Of a stretch of 64,000 nt of DNA, positions 35,091 through 45,996 are shown one piece after another. The notes beneath the pieces are model-generated. The model did not search any database. It was not told the origin of the DNA and worked only from the letters and a program-made list of their open reading frames with translations. The translations under genes were made by a program, and so were the position numbers. This DNA comes from Ridgeia piscesae (Eukaryota; Annelida; Polychaeta; Sabellida; Siboglinidae). How positions within the stretch are numbered: the first letter of the stretch is position 1; every line of letters begins with the position of its first letter. The DNA lies in contig JAODUO010000120.1 in assembly GCA_025642075.2 (NCBI GenBank), forward strand, positions 90,001 to 154,000, in the 5' to 3' direction.

Positions 35091-35170
35091 ATAATGGAAT
35101 TCGCTGCCCCCAAATAGTGTCTCAAGTAAATCACTAAACTCATTTCAAAATAATTTAATCCAACATTTTA
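35091..35170 (+). pseudogene. CR1-like LINE C-terminal scrap
   Basis: Immediately after the TTAA, the plus strand reads WNSLPPNSVSSKSLNSFQNN followed by LIQHF, the usual last block of CR1-like ORF2 proteins. This is the part missing from the LINE that ends against element X at 28,615. Confidence 0.65.
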
Positions 35171-36606
35171 ACAATTAAATCAGACGACCCACCACGCGGA
35201 CTGGCGTGATGTGTCCCCAGGACATTTTGCAAGTAACAGATACAGATACAGATACAGAAACAAGCACTCCGGAATTCATTTCGGATTTTACAATTTGTTT
35301 TCATGATCAGATTTGCGAAGAGTAAATAGTACGGATGTTGCATGACATATAAACATAAGCTGGCAAGGTAATAGCCAAACGTAATAGTTTCGAATGAATG
35401 TCATAATAGAACGTTTGCGGGCAAACGTAGGTTGCCTCCAGGATTCTGGTACAAAAAAACCTAAATGATAAAGCGACTAGCCGAATCACTACCACTGCCG
35501 GAGCTGACAGCATCGCCGAGCCGTTAAATTCAGCGTACAAAACACACAAATGTAACGAGATAAAGACAACAGTATTTGCAAGCACAAAGGTTGGTATATA
35601 TGACACACATTAAGATTGCTCTCATATGATATTTAAGCACGACATTAAACAATCCGTATAACGTGCGCTCGCATGATCCGTACTATAAAAAATGTTATTT
35701 GTATCGTAATTTGTGTGTAAAACGCTAAACGTTTGGGACGTTTTGCGGAACGCTTGTTTAAATCATCCTACAATTAGTTGTTGAAGTCGCATTACCCCGA
35801 AACCGCACACGTAGGTAAATATGGGTATCGTATAACATGTCCGTCAATATGAAAGCATAATATCTACATTAATGTACATTTACAGTCGACGGAACGCCGC
35901 GGAACATTCTATCGAATTCAGTGTTAAGTTGGCGTTTACTTACAAACGATCGCTTGGCGGCAAGGCTTGGGCTACGCGCCTGCACGGTCAGTTGTTGACA
36001 TGCCACCGACCCTTCATAAATATTTATGAAAAGCTATTTATCAGTAGGAAAAGGGTGACATAATTGTTTTTGGTCATGGTTTCTCTTGGTAAAAGCTGTG
36101 CAATGACATCAACGTTTTAACAATTAATTATATGCTAGAGTCACATCGCACATTTTTAACCTAACCGATTTGAAGATTAATTATTAATTGATAATCTTTT
36201 TTATTCCACAACAACCACAACCAAATACAACATATTTTACAAAATATGTTGCAGGTATAATTCCCACATTTCGGACCGACTCACCACAAGCAATTAACTA
36301 ATGTATTGGACTAAAAACTGGCCACCCTGCAAGTAATTTTGCAAGGTATACCGATATTCAAAATCGGTAACACTCGTTTTATTCCACTCGTGCAAACAAA
36401 TGCTTAAGTCAAGAAGGTATATCTTGGTGAAATACTTACATGACATACACCGCAAGTGGAAATTTCAAACCAGTCAGATGATCATTTAAATGGTTCCACA
36501 GTATATAGAGGTGTGTAAGTTGTAACACATTAAAAATTCAGATATCTTCATTATTTCCAACAGAAAGTCTTCTTTTTAATCTCGGAAAAGTAAACACCAC
36601 TGTCAT
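35171..36606. other. No gene recognised
   Basis: A GATACA hexamer is repeated about three times near 35,238-35,258. Frames are short and unrecognised. Confidence 0.45.
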
Positions 36607-36770
36607 GTAAGTCTCGCGCTCGAAAACGAGGTTGGGGGCACTTGGGGGCAGGAGAAGTTTGTTTTTGGTTGTAATAATCGGACTGTCCCCAAATAGTGTT
36701 TCATAGTTACATTGTTCGAAGGATAATTACAAACAGAAGCAGCGGAATACTTTGCCGGTAACAATGATCA
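36607..36770 (+). repeat. Dispersed repeat, copy 1
   Basis: Starts AAGTCTCGCGCTCGAAAACG and runs through GAAGGATAATTACAAACAGA; the same sequence with differences lies at 61,846-62,025. It contains no coding frame and is probably an end of an unidentified transposon. Confidence 0.7.
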
Positions 36771-37115
36771 CGGAAATCATGCGTTTTAATCGATTTTTAT
36801 GGAGGTTGCCATGGCATCGGCCATCGCCGGCTAGTAATTGTGTTTGGCGATTTTGACTAGTAATGAAGAATGCCATCTTTCGCGCAGTACACCCTGTTTT
36901 GGGGGAAATGTATACATGTGTTGTGGTTAGTGCATTTGGACAACTTGTAAGATATAAGTGCTTATCAAACTGTTGTGAAACAACAACGTACAACAATGTA
37001 AAATGCAAATCCCGTAAAAGACACATACGGCATAAAATCGTATATACTCTCTGCGCTACGTAAATCGCAATGTGTCTGTGACTGTGACTGTGACAGTGGT
37101 AAACTCAATATTAAA

Positions 37116-37685
37116 TTGAACATTTATGATAAGAAACGTATAACGCAATATATTTATGAACTAATATTCCTAGTATTTACCAGTCGGAAGCTAAAACTGC
37201 CATCCGTCGTAATAATAATTATTATTCTTGTGTCCAGTCCCCAATATGCTCCAGTCGTGCGGAGTCTCGCCATGTATCATGACCCACTTAGTGGAATTCA
37301 TGCCATTTCTTTTAATGGGAGAATTTATAACTCAGTTTCGGGCTATGATCGCCAGATGGCGCCAGGCGTCACCGGGCCTGCAGGGTTCGTGGTAAACAAG
37401 TACTCCATCGGCACTACGATAAGATTAGTCTTTCCTTTTCGTATGTTTTTAGTACAAATTATCATCATTATATCGCAATATGAAGAAATGTCTTTAGCAC
37501 ATCTAAAATGTATACTGAGGAAAGGTGATGCGAGAGTTATGGGAAGAAAATTGGAATTGTTTCAGCAAGCTAGGACTGCTGAAAGTCATACAAGTCACAC
37601 ACGACATAGACTAGAGCCTAATAGAGGTGTCTGTCTCACATACCTGATGCTAGAACATTATTTCAAGGTTGCTTGTAATGTCTAG
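37116..37685 (+). CDS. ORF of 189 aa with a SAP-like motif near its C-terminus
   Basis: This is the longest non-repetitive, non-LINE frame in the window. Residues ~124-152 read SLAHLKCILRKGDARVMGRK followed by LELFQQAR, fitting the SAP pattern (LK..LR..G..V.GRK.EL), a small helix-turn-helix that binds DNA. The N-terminal 100 residues include two hydrophobic isoleucine-rich runs and no known domain, so the real coding part may begin near the internal MSLAHLK methionine (about 37,485). A SAP motif at a start is common in large transposon-encoded proteins of invertebrates. It may also be chance. Confidence 0.3.
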   Translation: MNIYDKKRITQYIYELIFLVFTSRKLKLPSVVIIIIILVSSPQYAPVVRSLAMYHDPLSGIHAISFNGRIYNSVSGYDRQMAPGVTGPAGFVVNKYSIGTTIRLVFPFRMFLVQIIIIISQYEEMSLAHLKCILRKGDARVMGRKLELFQQARTAESHTSHTRHRLEPNRGVCLTYLMLEHYFKVACNV

Positions 37686-38045
37686 TTTTTTTTACACGTT
37701 TCACGCTTTTATGTTTATTTTTAATTAGCTCAACTAGCATATATGTTTTACTATTTATTAATTAATAGTTTACTAATTCACATACATTTTATTTTTTATT
37801 AATTACAATTGACACATATATTGTATTGCTGTAGTCATTATTAATAAACTACTATGTATAATATTATTTATTTATTCTGCAATTGCCTATAATATAAATT
37901 ACAACAATGCCATATCTGATTAATTATAGTTTCTCTAGTTCAGGTTTCGTACAACAATGATTTAGCTATACGAATTTATGATTTTACTTGTACTTTTATG
38001 ATACTTATTTCTTGTAATTATTTAACTATTGTTGTAAACGCTATT

Positions 38046-38180
38046 GAACAGAGTTTGTACTTTGGATTTTAGTGTCTAAATAATGTGTCTTAATTATTAT
38101 TAGAGCAACAACACTTAAAAATAAAGCTGTTACCTATATAATTATGCTGCACTCGAAGGATCATTAATTTGAACCGTACC
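38046..38180 (+). repeat. Short interspersed repeat, copy 1
   Basis: Matches 55,029-55,175 in order and orientation (GTTTGTACTTT, TAGTGTCTAAATAA, TTATTATTAGAGCAAC, CTCGAAGGATCA, TTTGAA-CC-TACCTG). The last part resembles a tRNA T-arm and box B, so a SINE is possible, but no clear box A is present. Confidence 0.5.
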
Positions 38181-38341
38181 TGTGACACGGCCTTCATAGC
38201 TAGGTATATAAAAAAAAAATTGAATTTTATATCATCATTTAAATGGTGCCATGTGATAGATACTAATATGTAGTTAATAACACTTTTTGATTTTTTTGAA
38301 ATCTTCAATATTTACGGAGAAATTCAATTTTTAAATCTTAA

Positions 38342-38437
38342 AGGGCAACAAAGGCAACGGTTTCGTGGCGTACACCTAATAGAGTTAATATAAAGTAAAA
38401 ATGTCCACATATACTTAATTTTTTAACCCCAGCCATC
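38342..38437 (+). repeat. Element X left terminal inverted repeat
   Basis: Matches the right terminus (45,732-45,827, minus strand) over about 95 bp with small differences, including GTTTCGTGGCGTACACCTAA at the left against GTTTCGTATCATACACTTAA at the right. Preceded by TTAA. Confidence 0.85.
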
Positions 38438-38516
38438 GAAATACTATGAGCTACGCCATTGTCGATGAAGAATGACGTCCGTCACTGCGCTTAGGCCTCT
38501 CAACAGATTCCCTGGG

Positions 38517-40490
38517 TATTAGTTATTCATAAATCCGTCTGGAGGCGCTGTGCGCAGAGAAAAAAGGCGTGTTTGTTATGGATTATCTAAATCGGATCAT
38601 TTAACGGATGCAGAAGTATCTGGATATAGATTCCAGCCGCAAAGACAAAGGAACGTAATGGAAGATGCACTAGAGGCGAGTGACCACGAAAAGAAAGACA
38701 CACGGGAAGTTGAACGTACAAAAAACCAAAACTAGCAGAGACGGTGTCAATTGGTGGCGGTGCCGAACCAATTTGTTGATGCGGTGACAAGTTTGTCTGC
38801 TGTCATGAAATGGCTGCAACTCGAGCATATTGATGAAGGTAAATATTAAGTTTTCTATTATTGTTATTGCTTAAATATTATTTATTATCCTGAGGTCCGG
38901 ACTGCGTAATGATCGCATTATTATGACAAGCGAAATATGATCGCTTAGCTTGGGCCAGCCGGGTCACCTCAGTGACCTCAGGCTCAGGCTTGCCGCAACT
39001 GTTAGACTAAGTATGTGTCACTTATTACGTTTTATGGTAATAACACATTTGTTAAGACTTGGTGGGGTTTATCATTTAACATAAATTGTATTGAATTGTT
39101 CAAATGAAATTAAATGAATCAGGTTCCACAATTGTGCAGGTGTGTCTATTGTGGAAAAAAATCCATACACATGAATAGTCAATACCTTGCTGTTTTTTGC
39201 ATCCCCCAGGTGTGGACACCCATCACATTTGTAATAACAGCAGCTATATTGATTCATATATCATGATCTAAATGCACCGCCTACACAGCAATGGCAGGCA
39301 GTTACGATTATTTTATTTGAACATAAACTGCAGGGTTATCTTCTCATCATTTTGCATGTGTCTTATGCAGTCATATATAAACATAGATACTGAGTTTGTT
39401 TCAAAGAACCAGAGATATTAGTGACGAGACGAATACAGGAAATATGTCAGAATTCATGCTTTGTGAAATTATGTTCATTCAGAATAATAATCCATGTTTG
39501 CAATGATTCACATAAAACATTTCTTAATGTTCGATTTTTTATTACAGGTGGACTGCTGTGTATTACGAAAAGTCGGATTTGAAATTCCCTGCTTCGAGCA
39601 ACTGGTGCTTCGGAATGTATTGGTTGCACTGAACCATAATACAGATAGATAACTGGCAACTAGATCCATCAACAAACAAGTAAGTATACTGTGCATACAT
39701 TTTTTATATAATTATCAAATAAGAAGCAACAATACAACATCAAAAAAAGTAGCACTATAAATAAAAAATAATAGTTATCATTACTTACAGATACAACACA
39801 TGGAACCATTATAATTTTATGTAGTGAAAATGGCAGGTATATTTGTGAACATAGTGCATAGTTCTTACTACTGCCCAAAGAATAGAATGGATCATAGAGT
39901 AAATTATAGTGCCTAGTCTTTTCACGATAATAATCTAATATGTGAATGCAGGGACTGGAGTTGTCATTAGAGGTTTTAGACAAGATGTTTATGTTTGACA
40001 GCTTTCAGAATGGTTCAATCAAATTAATAAACATTTCTTGAGCTTACTAGCAATACCCTAATTCATTTTATTCCAAATTATAGAAATAGATCCTCCATGG
40101 TTTCTAATGGCACACAAAGTGCATATTGTCAACATTAGGTGCAATATGCTATAATACTGCCACACATTTTGTTTTTCTTAAAAAGCACCACATGTTTGAA
40201 ATGGGGTGTGTCTTTACTCTTTAATTATATATATTCTAAATTAAAAGGATCTTTGATTAATTTTCATCATATTTACAATGTCATATGTATATTTATCTGA
40301 ACACGTTTATTTCAGGTTGCTCAGGTGGGCTGTCTATAGGCAGTTTACTGGTGGGTTCACAGCAAGTTGGGCCGGAGTGTTCATCAAGTACTGCCAGCAT
40401 GCACCAGCCACCTAATCAGGACAAAGTTCCCTGTCCTCGCTTGGAGAGCAGCACGAGGGATATCACTTTGCTCTCGAAGACTTGACTAAT
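38517..40490 (+). pseudogene. P2X7-like intracellular (ballast) zinc-binding domain, three decayed exons
   Basis: Exon A (to a donor at 38,838, GAAG|GTAAAT) holds SGYRFQPQRQRN, like the PYxFEP opening of the domain, then NWWRCR..LLM and, one register later, FVCCHEM, matching the WCxC...M...CCxE zinc signature with one cysteine changed. Exon B (39,548-39,679, donor CAA|GTAAGT) has C-x-L-x-K-VGFEIPCF-x-x-LVLRN. Exon C (from 40,316 after TTTATTTCAG) has RWAVYRQFT and ends GEQHEGYHFALED, matching the RxxAYRQF and closing GxYxGF blocks. The order agrees with the domain, which binds zinc and, in vertebrate P2X7, forms the cytoplasmic anchor; free-standing versions exist in invertebrates. Stops and register changes in each exon make it a pseudogene. 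Confidence 0.5.
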
Positions 40491-40858
40491 GTACAAAACG
40501 ATTGAGCCATGCAGCCCGTAGAACTTCCTTACTCGTCTTTGGCACATTTGCCCCGATCAAGCAACCCCTGTTGGTACAGTGATTAGTGGCAGTGTAACTT
40601 TTCCCATTACCACATGGATTATGTGGCTCATCAGCATGGGTAGACGGTTATGTCGGACTTGTGTTCTGTTGCGCAACCTCCAGTTTAATCATTGTTTCTC
40701 GAAGATGACATCTGTGTTAACAGGGATGCCTGGGACAGGATGTGGCCGATAGTTCCCCGCAAGAGCAGATAACATCAATCTTGATTTCATTCCTACAATG
40801 AATGTAGTGCTTGCATTAACTGATTAGTATTTACATTACTTTGAAACACATTTCTACA

Positions 40859-41342
40859 TGATTATAAACATGTACTAATTTTTGGTTATTTCATTTGATA
40901 ATCATGTAATAAGTCATTGTTTTAGTAACCAAACATTAGCCAAATTAGTAACCATAAGTTAAATAACAACACATTGACCAGGAAATCCACTATCACATTC
41001 CACTCCCAATTATCACTTGTTGTTCTAATCTTAATGTTTCACTTTGTATCATGTATATACAGTGACTGTATTTTTATATTATAATTTAATACATTCAGTG
41101 ATTATAAACCTGTACTATTTTGTTGTTGTAATTTCATTCATGTAAGAAGTCATTGTTTTAGTAACCAAACATTAGCCAAATTAGTAATCATAAGTTAAAT
41201 AACAACACATTGACCAGGAATTCCACTATCACATTCCACTCCCAATTATCACTTGTTGTTCTAATCTTAATGTTTCACTTTGTATCATGTATATACAATG
41301 ACTGTATTTTTATGTATTTTTATATTTTAATACATTCAGTGA
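40859..41342 (+). repeat. Local tandem duplication, ~240 bp, within element X
   Basis: 40,859-41,100 and 41,101-41,342 are adjacent copies (TTATAAACNTGTACTA, AGTCATTGTTTTAGTAACCA, TCAGTGATNAT). The truncated copy at 26,220-26,465 has one unit, so the duplication arose after the copies separated. Confidence 0.85.
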
Positions 41343-43130
41343 TAATGACGTGTTATTTATTTTATTTTATCAAAAACAGAGAAGTTATTAATTTCACAAG
41401 TAGCTGTATTCATAAGTGTACACAGTAACTGATTACAGCTATGTTTTGTCCCCCCATGACACAGTTACTAGGAGTTCATTCAAATGCCATACCTGTATTA
41501 TCTTAGAAATATGAAGCAATACTGCAATTACTATGTGCTACTTTATACAGCTTGGTGCAATGTGAAGAGAACTGTACAAGCAAGGATTCAAATGCAACTT
41601 ATCGCAAAAGTCCCCTTGTAGTTACGACTGCTGTCATACCTTCATAGAAGTGCTGTCTCTTGGGGCAGGTAACTCTGATACACCTCCACCTGTCCAGTAT
41701 GACAGAATTTAGTGAGCTAGGGAAAGGCTCCCAGAAAGTGCCGTGCTGTGATGACTGACTTCAGGCAGGCCATTGAATGCTGCTGAACTTTGCTCCAGTT
41801 ACGTTGTCGTATCTTCTTCCTCAACAATTGCAGCGTGTGGACATGCGTGTGGATGCCACAATGTGATAGAGGAGTGACAATCACTGTTTTCTGTAACCAA
41901 CAACAAAGGAACGTGAAATAATTCATTGCATCATCACCTAATTGGCATTTCCTCTGGTTATTCATATGAGATTACCAGAAAGTGAGAAACACAGCCATAT
42001 TGTTAGAATGCAGCAGACAATATCAATGAAGTGTATGCATTTTCACTCTATAATTATCTAGAATAAAACTTATCTTTTTTCAATTATCACTTACAGGTGA
42101 CAATAGATCTTTAACCAGTGGATACCGACGTCACATCTAAAAAGCTAATAAAACATCAAAATAAACACAACTTGTTGCAGATAAAATGAGTAGTTTAAAT
42201 GAAGATATAGTTTAAAACATGCATGCTGCAACTGTCCATGGATTTCAAACAATCACTGAATTCCACCAGCCATTAAACAGTCATAAATACTGCTACTCGA
42301 AGGTGAAACTAATTTTGAAAGTGGGGTGTCAAAGTGCATGCAGAAACTTGATAAAATTATGATAAATATAGTCAGATGTGTATCTCATAATTGGAAACTA
42401 ACAGAAAAATGCAACTAACAAAATTTGTAAAAACTTAATGTTTAAATAAATACTGACTGAATTTCTAGTTTTCAGCATCATAACATTTTCATTGTTTCTT
42501 AGCACATATCTGAACACACTGATCATAAGCTTTACTAGCTGTATTAATCAATGTCACCTTACTCTGACATAGCCTACACATCGATGGAAATAAATGTCTA
42601 TGTCACTATGAGCGGTTACTGAATTTACGAAGAAGTGCCAACCACAATCCAAGGCCACGGTCCCTCCGCCGATGACATATTATCACCCATGAGATGTGTC
42701 ATGTTCAAGTTCAGTTATTCAAGTTTATTCTAAAGGCTAAATTATTTATTCTGCATTGTACTAAATTCGGCGATGATATAAATTTTGCTATTGTCCTAGC
42801 TTGGTTCAATTATATCTTAGTCTTTACACATATGGACGTGATACCATAGAAACAGATTAGCTGTCATCGATGGACATCGGCATCGGGCATCGTCAACACA
42901 TCAATCATCGAGCCATCATCAGTCGATAGCCGGTCTACGGAGGTCAACACTACTTTTAACAGCACAAAAACGTTACGTGTGCTTGACGTCTGCAAAAAAC
43001 ACAATTAAATACAAACGTTATGCCACAGAAAAAGTAGTACATCATACTAACCTTCTTGCGATCTGATCATTGATGTCTCGGCCAGCTTGATATATACGTT
43101 GCTTCGACGGTTTAGCTTTTAGGTCCATCC

Positions 43131-43328
43131 ATGGCTAAATATTGTCAGCACTGCCCCGGGTTTAAGAAGACGACGGTCGGCGACGTTTTGTTGGATCTTG
43201 TTCCATCAACTGGTGATATATGTCTACTTCATAATTACTTGTTGACCAAAGATTTAGGTCTAAGCAGCTGCTACATGTCACGCCAACTAAACGAACACTT
43301 GATGTTGTTGTGCCTTAGGCAAGCGTAG
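43131..43328 (+). CDS. Small ORF inside element X, copy 2
   Basis: A 65-codon frame with the same strong-context start as 28,191-28,397 and the same first 52 residues, opening MAKYCQHC. The C-terminus differs after MSRQL. It lies inside the 230-bp stretch of complete identity between the two copies. Function unknown; it is too short for a transposase. Confidence 0.35.
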   Translation: MAKYCQHCPGFKKTTVGDVLLDLVPSTGDICLLHNYLLTKDLGLSSCYMSRQLNEHLMLLCLRQA

Positions 43329-43489
43329 TGACGTTGCAGGAAGCTGACCGGCCTCAGCAGAGACCTAGAATGGCGCGCGCTTATAGGCCAGGCCAAGCCA
43401 AACGAATACGTCACTAGTTAAGATGGTGGTGTCCAGGGGCGTCGATCCGGTTTTAAAAGTGGGGGGAGGGGACGGGGGACCAATTTATA

Positions 43490-43495
43490 TATACA

Positions 43496-43556
<61 letters not shown>
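43490..43556. repeat. (AT)n microsatellite
   Basis: AT dinucleotide run near the left end of the hAT-type element. Confidence 0.95.
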
Positions 43557-43561
<5 letters not shown>

Positions 43562-43887
43562 GGTGCTGATTCTAAAATAATCAAAGGCCTTTATTTTATG
43601 CTATTTAAAATAGTTATGTTGGCTACATATATTTGAAGAGGGGATATGGCTCACCCCAATCCCTGAAAATTTGGAGGCTAGACTCTGGACTCATAACTGC
43701 TTGCCTGATTCATAGAGTGACAACACGGACTTATGTGCATATAAGTCCGTGGCACTAAGTCCATGGCATTAATCTTTCCCCTATAGTTATACCACGGACT
43801 TATATGCACATAAGTCCGTGGTTATACTAGTATGTTCTATTTATAGCTATGATCCGTGGTGACAAGATACAAATGTTACACGGGTGC

Positions 43888-45679
43888 CTGTGTAGTACTT
43901 CCCAATCCCACCATTTGGCAAAGAAATTTGTCATCATTCAAATGGGATCAAATTACACAAAGTGCAGGAATCCGCTGGTTCCGCCGTAGGCGATATAAGT
44001 ATCCACCAGGGCGACCAGGCTGCAATCCAAGGGGTGACAGGACAAACAAAAATTAATAATCTATAATGTGCTTGATGGCTAGTGCCTATTAAATCAACAC
44101 AAAGGTGCAAATTGACAGAGCCCGGCTTGATGAATATTTACTGAACTAAGATCTGGTTGCGGCCAACCAAATAATTTATCTAATAATTTTCCACTGGGTA
44201 GTCGGAAGCTTATGTCTGAACTCGTATATAAATTTTACTACTAGATCGATGGAGGGTTTTTAAGAGAGGGGAGTGATCAGCCTCGCTATATGCCTGTAAA
44301 TTTGTTTTTATGAACTGAAAAAGTGGGGGGACATTTCCTATGCTGTCCCCTCAGGCTGAAAAGTGGGGGACGAGGTCCCCTCGTCCCCCACTGATCGACG
44401 CCCATGCTGTGAAGAACTTCCCAATCCTATATTTTGGCAAAGAAATTTGCCATCACTCAAATGGGAATAAGTTACACAAAGTGCAGGAATCCGCCGCTTC
44501 GGCCGTAGGCGATAAGCATCAAGCAGGCAAGGGGTGAATGTGAAACACAAATGTCATAATTTATAATGTGCTTGATGGCTAGAACCTACTAATAATATCA
44601 ACACAGGATGCAACCTGTGTCGCGCTTACATTTTTCCGGTCGTTATGAACTTTCCGATTGACGTTTATGCGCATGTCACCAATCACCAATGTGCAGCGAA
44701 AGGACAAAGCATTTTTGATATGAATACCACGGGCTGTTCATCAACTCTCTTGTGATAATTATTGTGAAGAGTTGCTTAAAATGTCGTTAAATACAATAAC
44801 ATCTTACGTTTGTTTAAATCACCGTCACGGATTATGGCGTACTATAGTCACGTTTGCTATCAAAACATGCTTCAAAACTTGTTTGCCTCGTGTTAATTTG
44901 CTACAAATAACTTTATATATATATCCTAACGAACAACCCGTAATATCTATACCATAAATGCATTGTCCTTTCGCTGCACATTAATGATTTTACATTTATC
45001 GCGCATGCGCAGAAACGTCAATCGGAACGTTTATAACGCCTGAAAAATGTAAGTGCTACACCGGCATGATGATTATTTACTGAAGGAAGATCAAGTTGCG
45101 CGCTGTGGCCAGTCGATTTTCTAATGGGCCGTCGGAACTTCATATCGCGAGTTTATTGTCCAGCAACTAGTCCTATATAGCAGCTTTTAAGAGAGGAGTG
45201 GTGAGTCAGGCTACATGCCCCGCAATTTTTCTGAACTGAAAAGTGAGGGGGGACAATTCCTATGATGTCCCCCAACGCTGAAAAGTGGGGGGAACGCGTC
45301 CCCCCGTCCCCCACCGATCGACGCCCGTGCTAGAGCCTATAAATAATATCAACACAAGGTTTCAAACTAATAGAGCCCGGCAACGGCGCAGTCCGGCATG
45401 ATGGTTATTTACTAAAGTAAGATCAAGTTGCGCGGTGTGGCCAGCCAAGCAATTTATCTAGTCGATTTTTTAATGGGTGCATCGTCGGAACTTCATATCG
45501 CGAGTTTATAGTCTAGCTAGTCCTGTGTAGCGGCTTTTAAGAGAGAGTAGTGGTGAGTCAGGTTATATGCCTCGCAATGTTTCTGAGCTGAAAAGTGGGG
45601 GGGAACAATTCCTATGCTGTCCCCCACCCTGAAAAGTGGGGGGACGCGTCCCCCCGTCCCCCACCGATCGACGCCCGTG
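43888..45679 (+). repeat. Three tandem right-end units of the hAT-type element
   Basis: Units 1 and 2 begin CTGTGNAG-ACTTCCCAATCC; all share GTGCTTGATGGCTAG or its equivalent, AATAATATCAACACA, GCCCGGC-type and TTTTAAGAGAG segments, and each ends in a G-rich/C-rich stretch plus GATCGACGCCC(A/G)TG at 44,406, 45,329 and 45,679. Unit lengths are 519 bp, 480 bp (without the MITE) and 350 bp. Confidence 0.85.
44618..45060. mobile_element. MITE copy 2, 443 bp, inverted relative to copy 1
   Basis: Left end TGTCGCGCTTACATTTTTCC, right end (reverse complement) TGTAGCACTTACATTTTTCA. The whole copy aligns to 12,058-12,527 when reverse complemented, for example ACGGGTTGTTCGTTAGGAT and CGCCATAATCCGTGAC. 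Flanking CCTG and CCGG agree at three of four bases, fitting the 4-bp duplication seen at copy 1. It sits in unit 2 of the hAT-type element. Confidence 0.85.
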
Positions 45680-45996
45680 GTGGTGTCTCGGCCATCATGA
45701 TCATTAGACTTTAAGGTCACATTCTGAGTAAACCGCTGACGTTAAAAAATTGAATATATGTGGAAATTGTTAGTTTGTATTAACTCTATTAAGTGTATGA
45801 TACGAAACCGTTGCCTTTTTTTGCCCTTTAAAATTGCTGCATTTTTTTGTCTATAGGATTTTGGTCCATTTCTTGTGCACAGGCTGCACAATGACTGCAT
45901 AAAATAGGTTGGAAACCAGTAATAACATTGGAACCATTTAACTTACGCATGTGAAACCAAAAATTGGTCAACCCTTTAGGAAATGCATTTTTTGTG

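Larger units (their letters stand above)
43434..45679. mobile_element. hAT-type non-autonomous element, 2246 bp, inside element X
   Basis: The left end CAGGGGCGTCGATC and the right end, reverse complemented CACGGGCGTCGATC, match at 13 of 14 bases. A perfect 8-bp duplication GTGGTGTC flanks it (43,426-43,433 and 45,680-45,687). CAGGG-type ends and 8-bp duplications are hallmarks of the hAT superfamily. No transposase frame is present. Internally it has an AT microsatellite (43,490-43,556), an inverted pair of palindromes, and three tandem right-end units (43,888-44,406, 44,407-45,329, 45,330-45,679), each closing with GATCGACGCCCNTG. The second unit holds a MITE. Confidence 0.88.
38342..45827. 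mobile_element. Element X: complete TTAA-flanked TIR transposon with nested insertions
   Basis: The left end, AGGGCAACAAAGGCAACGG at 38,342, and the right end, AGGGCAAAAAAAGGCAACGG on the minus strand from 45,827, are inverted repeats over about 95 bp, ending near TTTTTTAACCCCAGC and TTTTTTAACGTCAGC. TTAA flanks both ends (38,338-38,341 and 45,828-45,831). TTAA duplication is used by piggyBac and Kolobok transposons; the AGGG start fits Kolobok better than the CCC start of piggyBac, but no transposase was recognised. Without the hAT insertion and its duplication the element is about 5.2 kb. The left half carries decayed exons of a P2X7-like domain; the right half is shared with 26,020-28,611. 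Confidence 0.8.
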
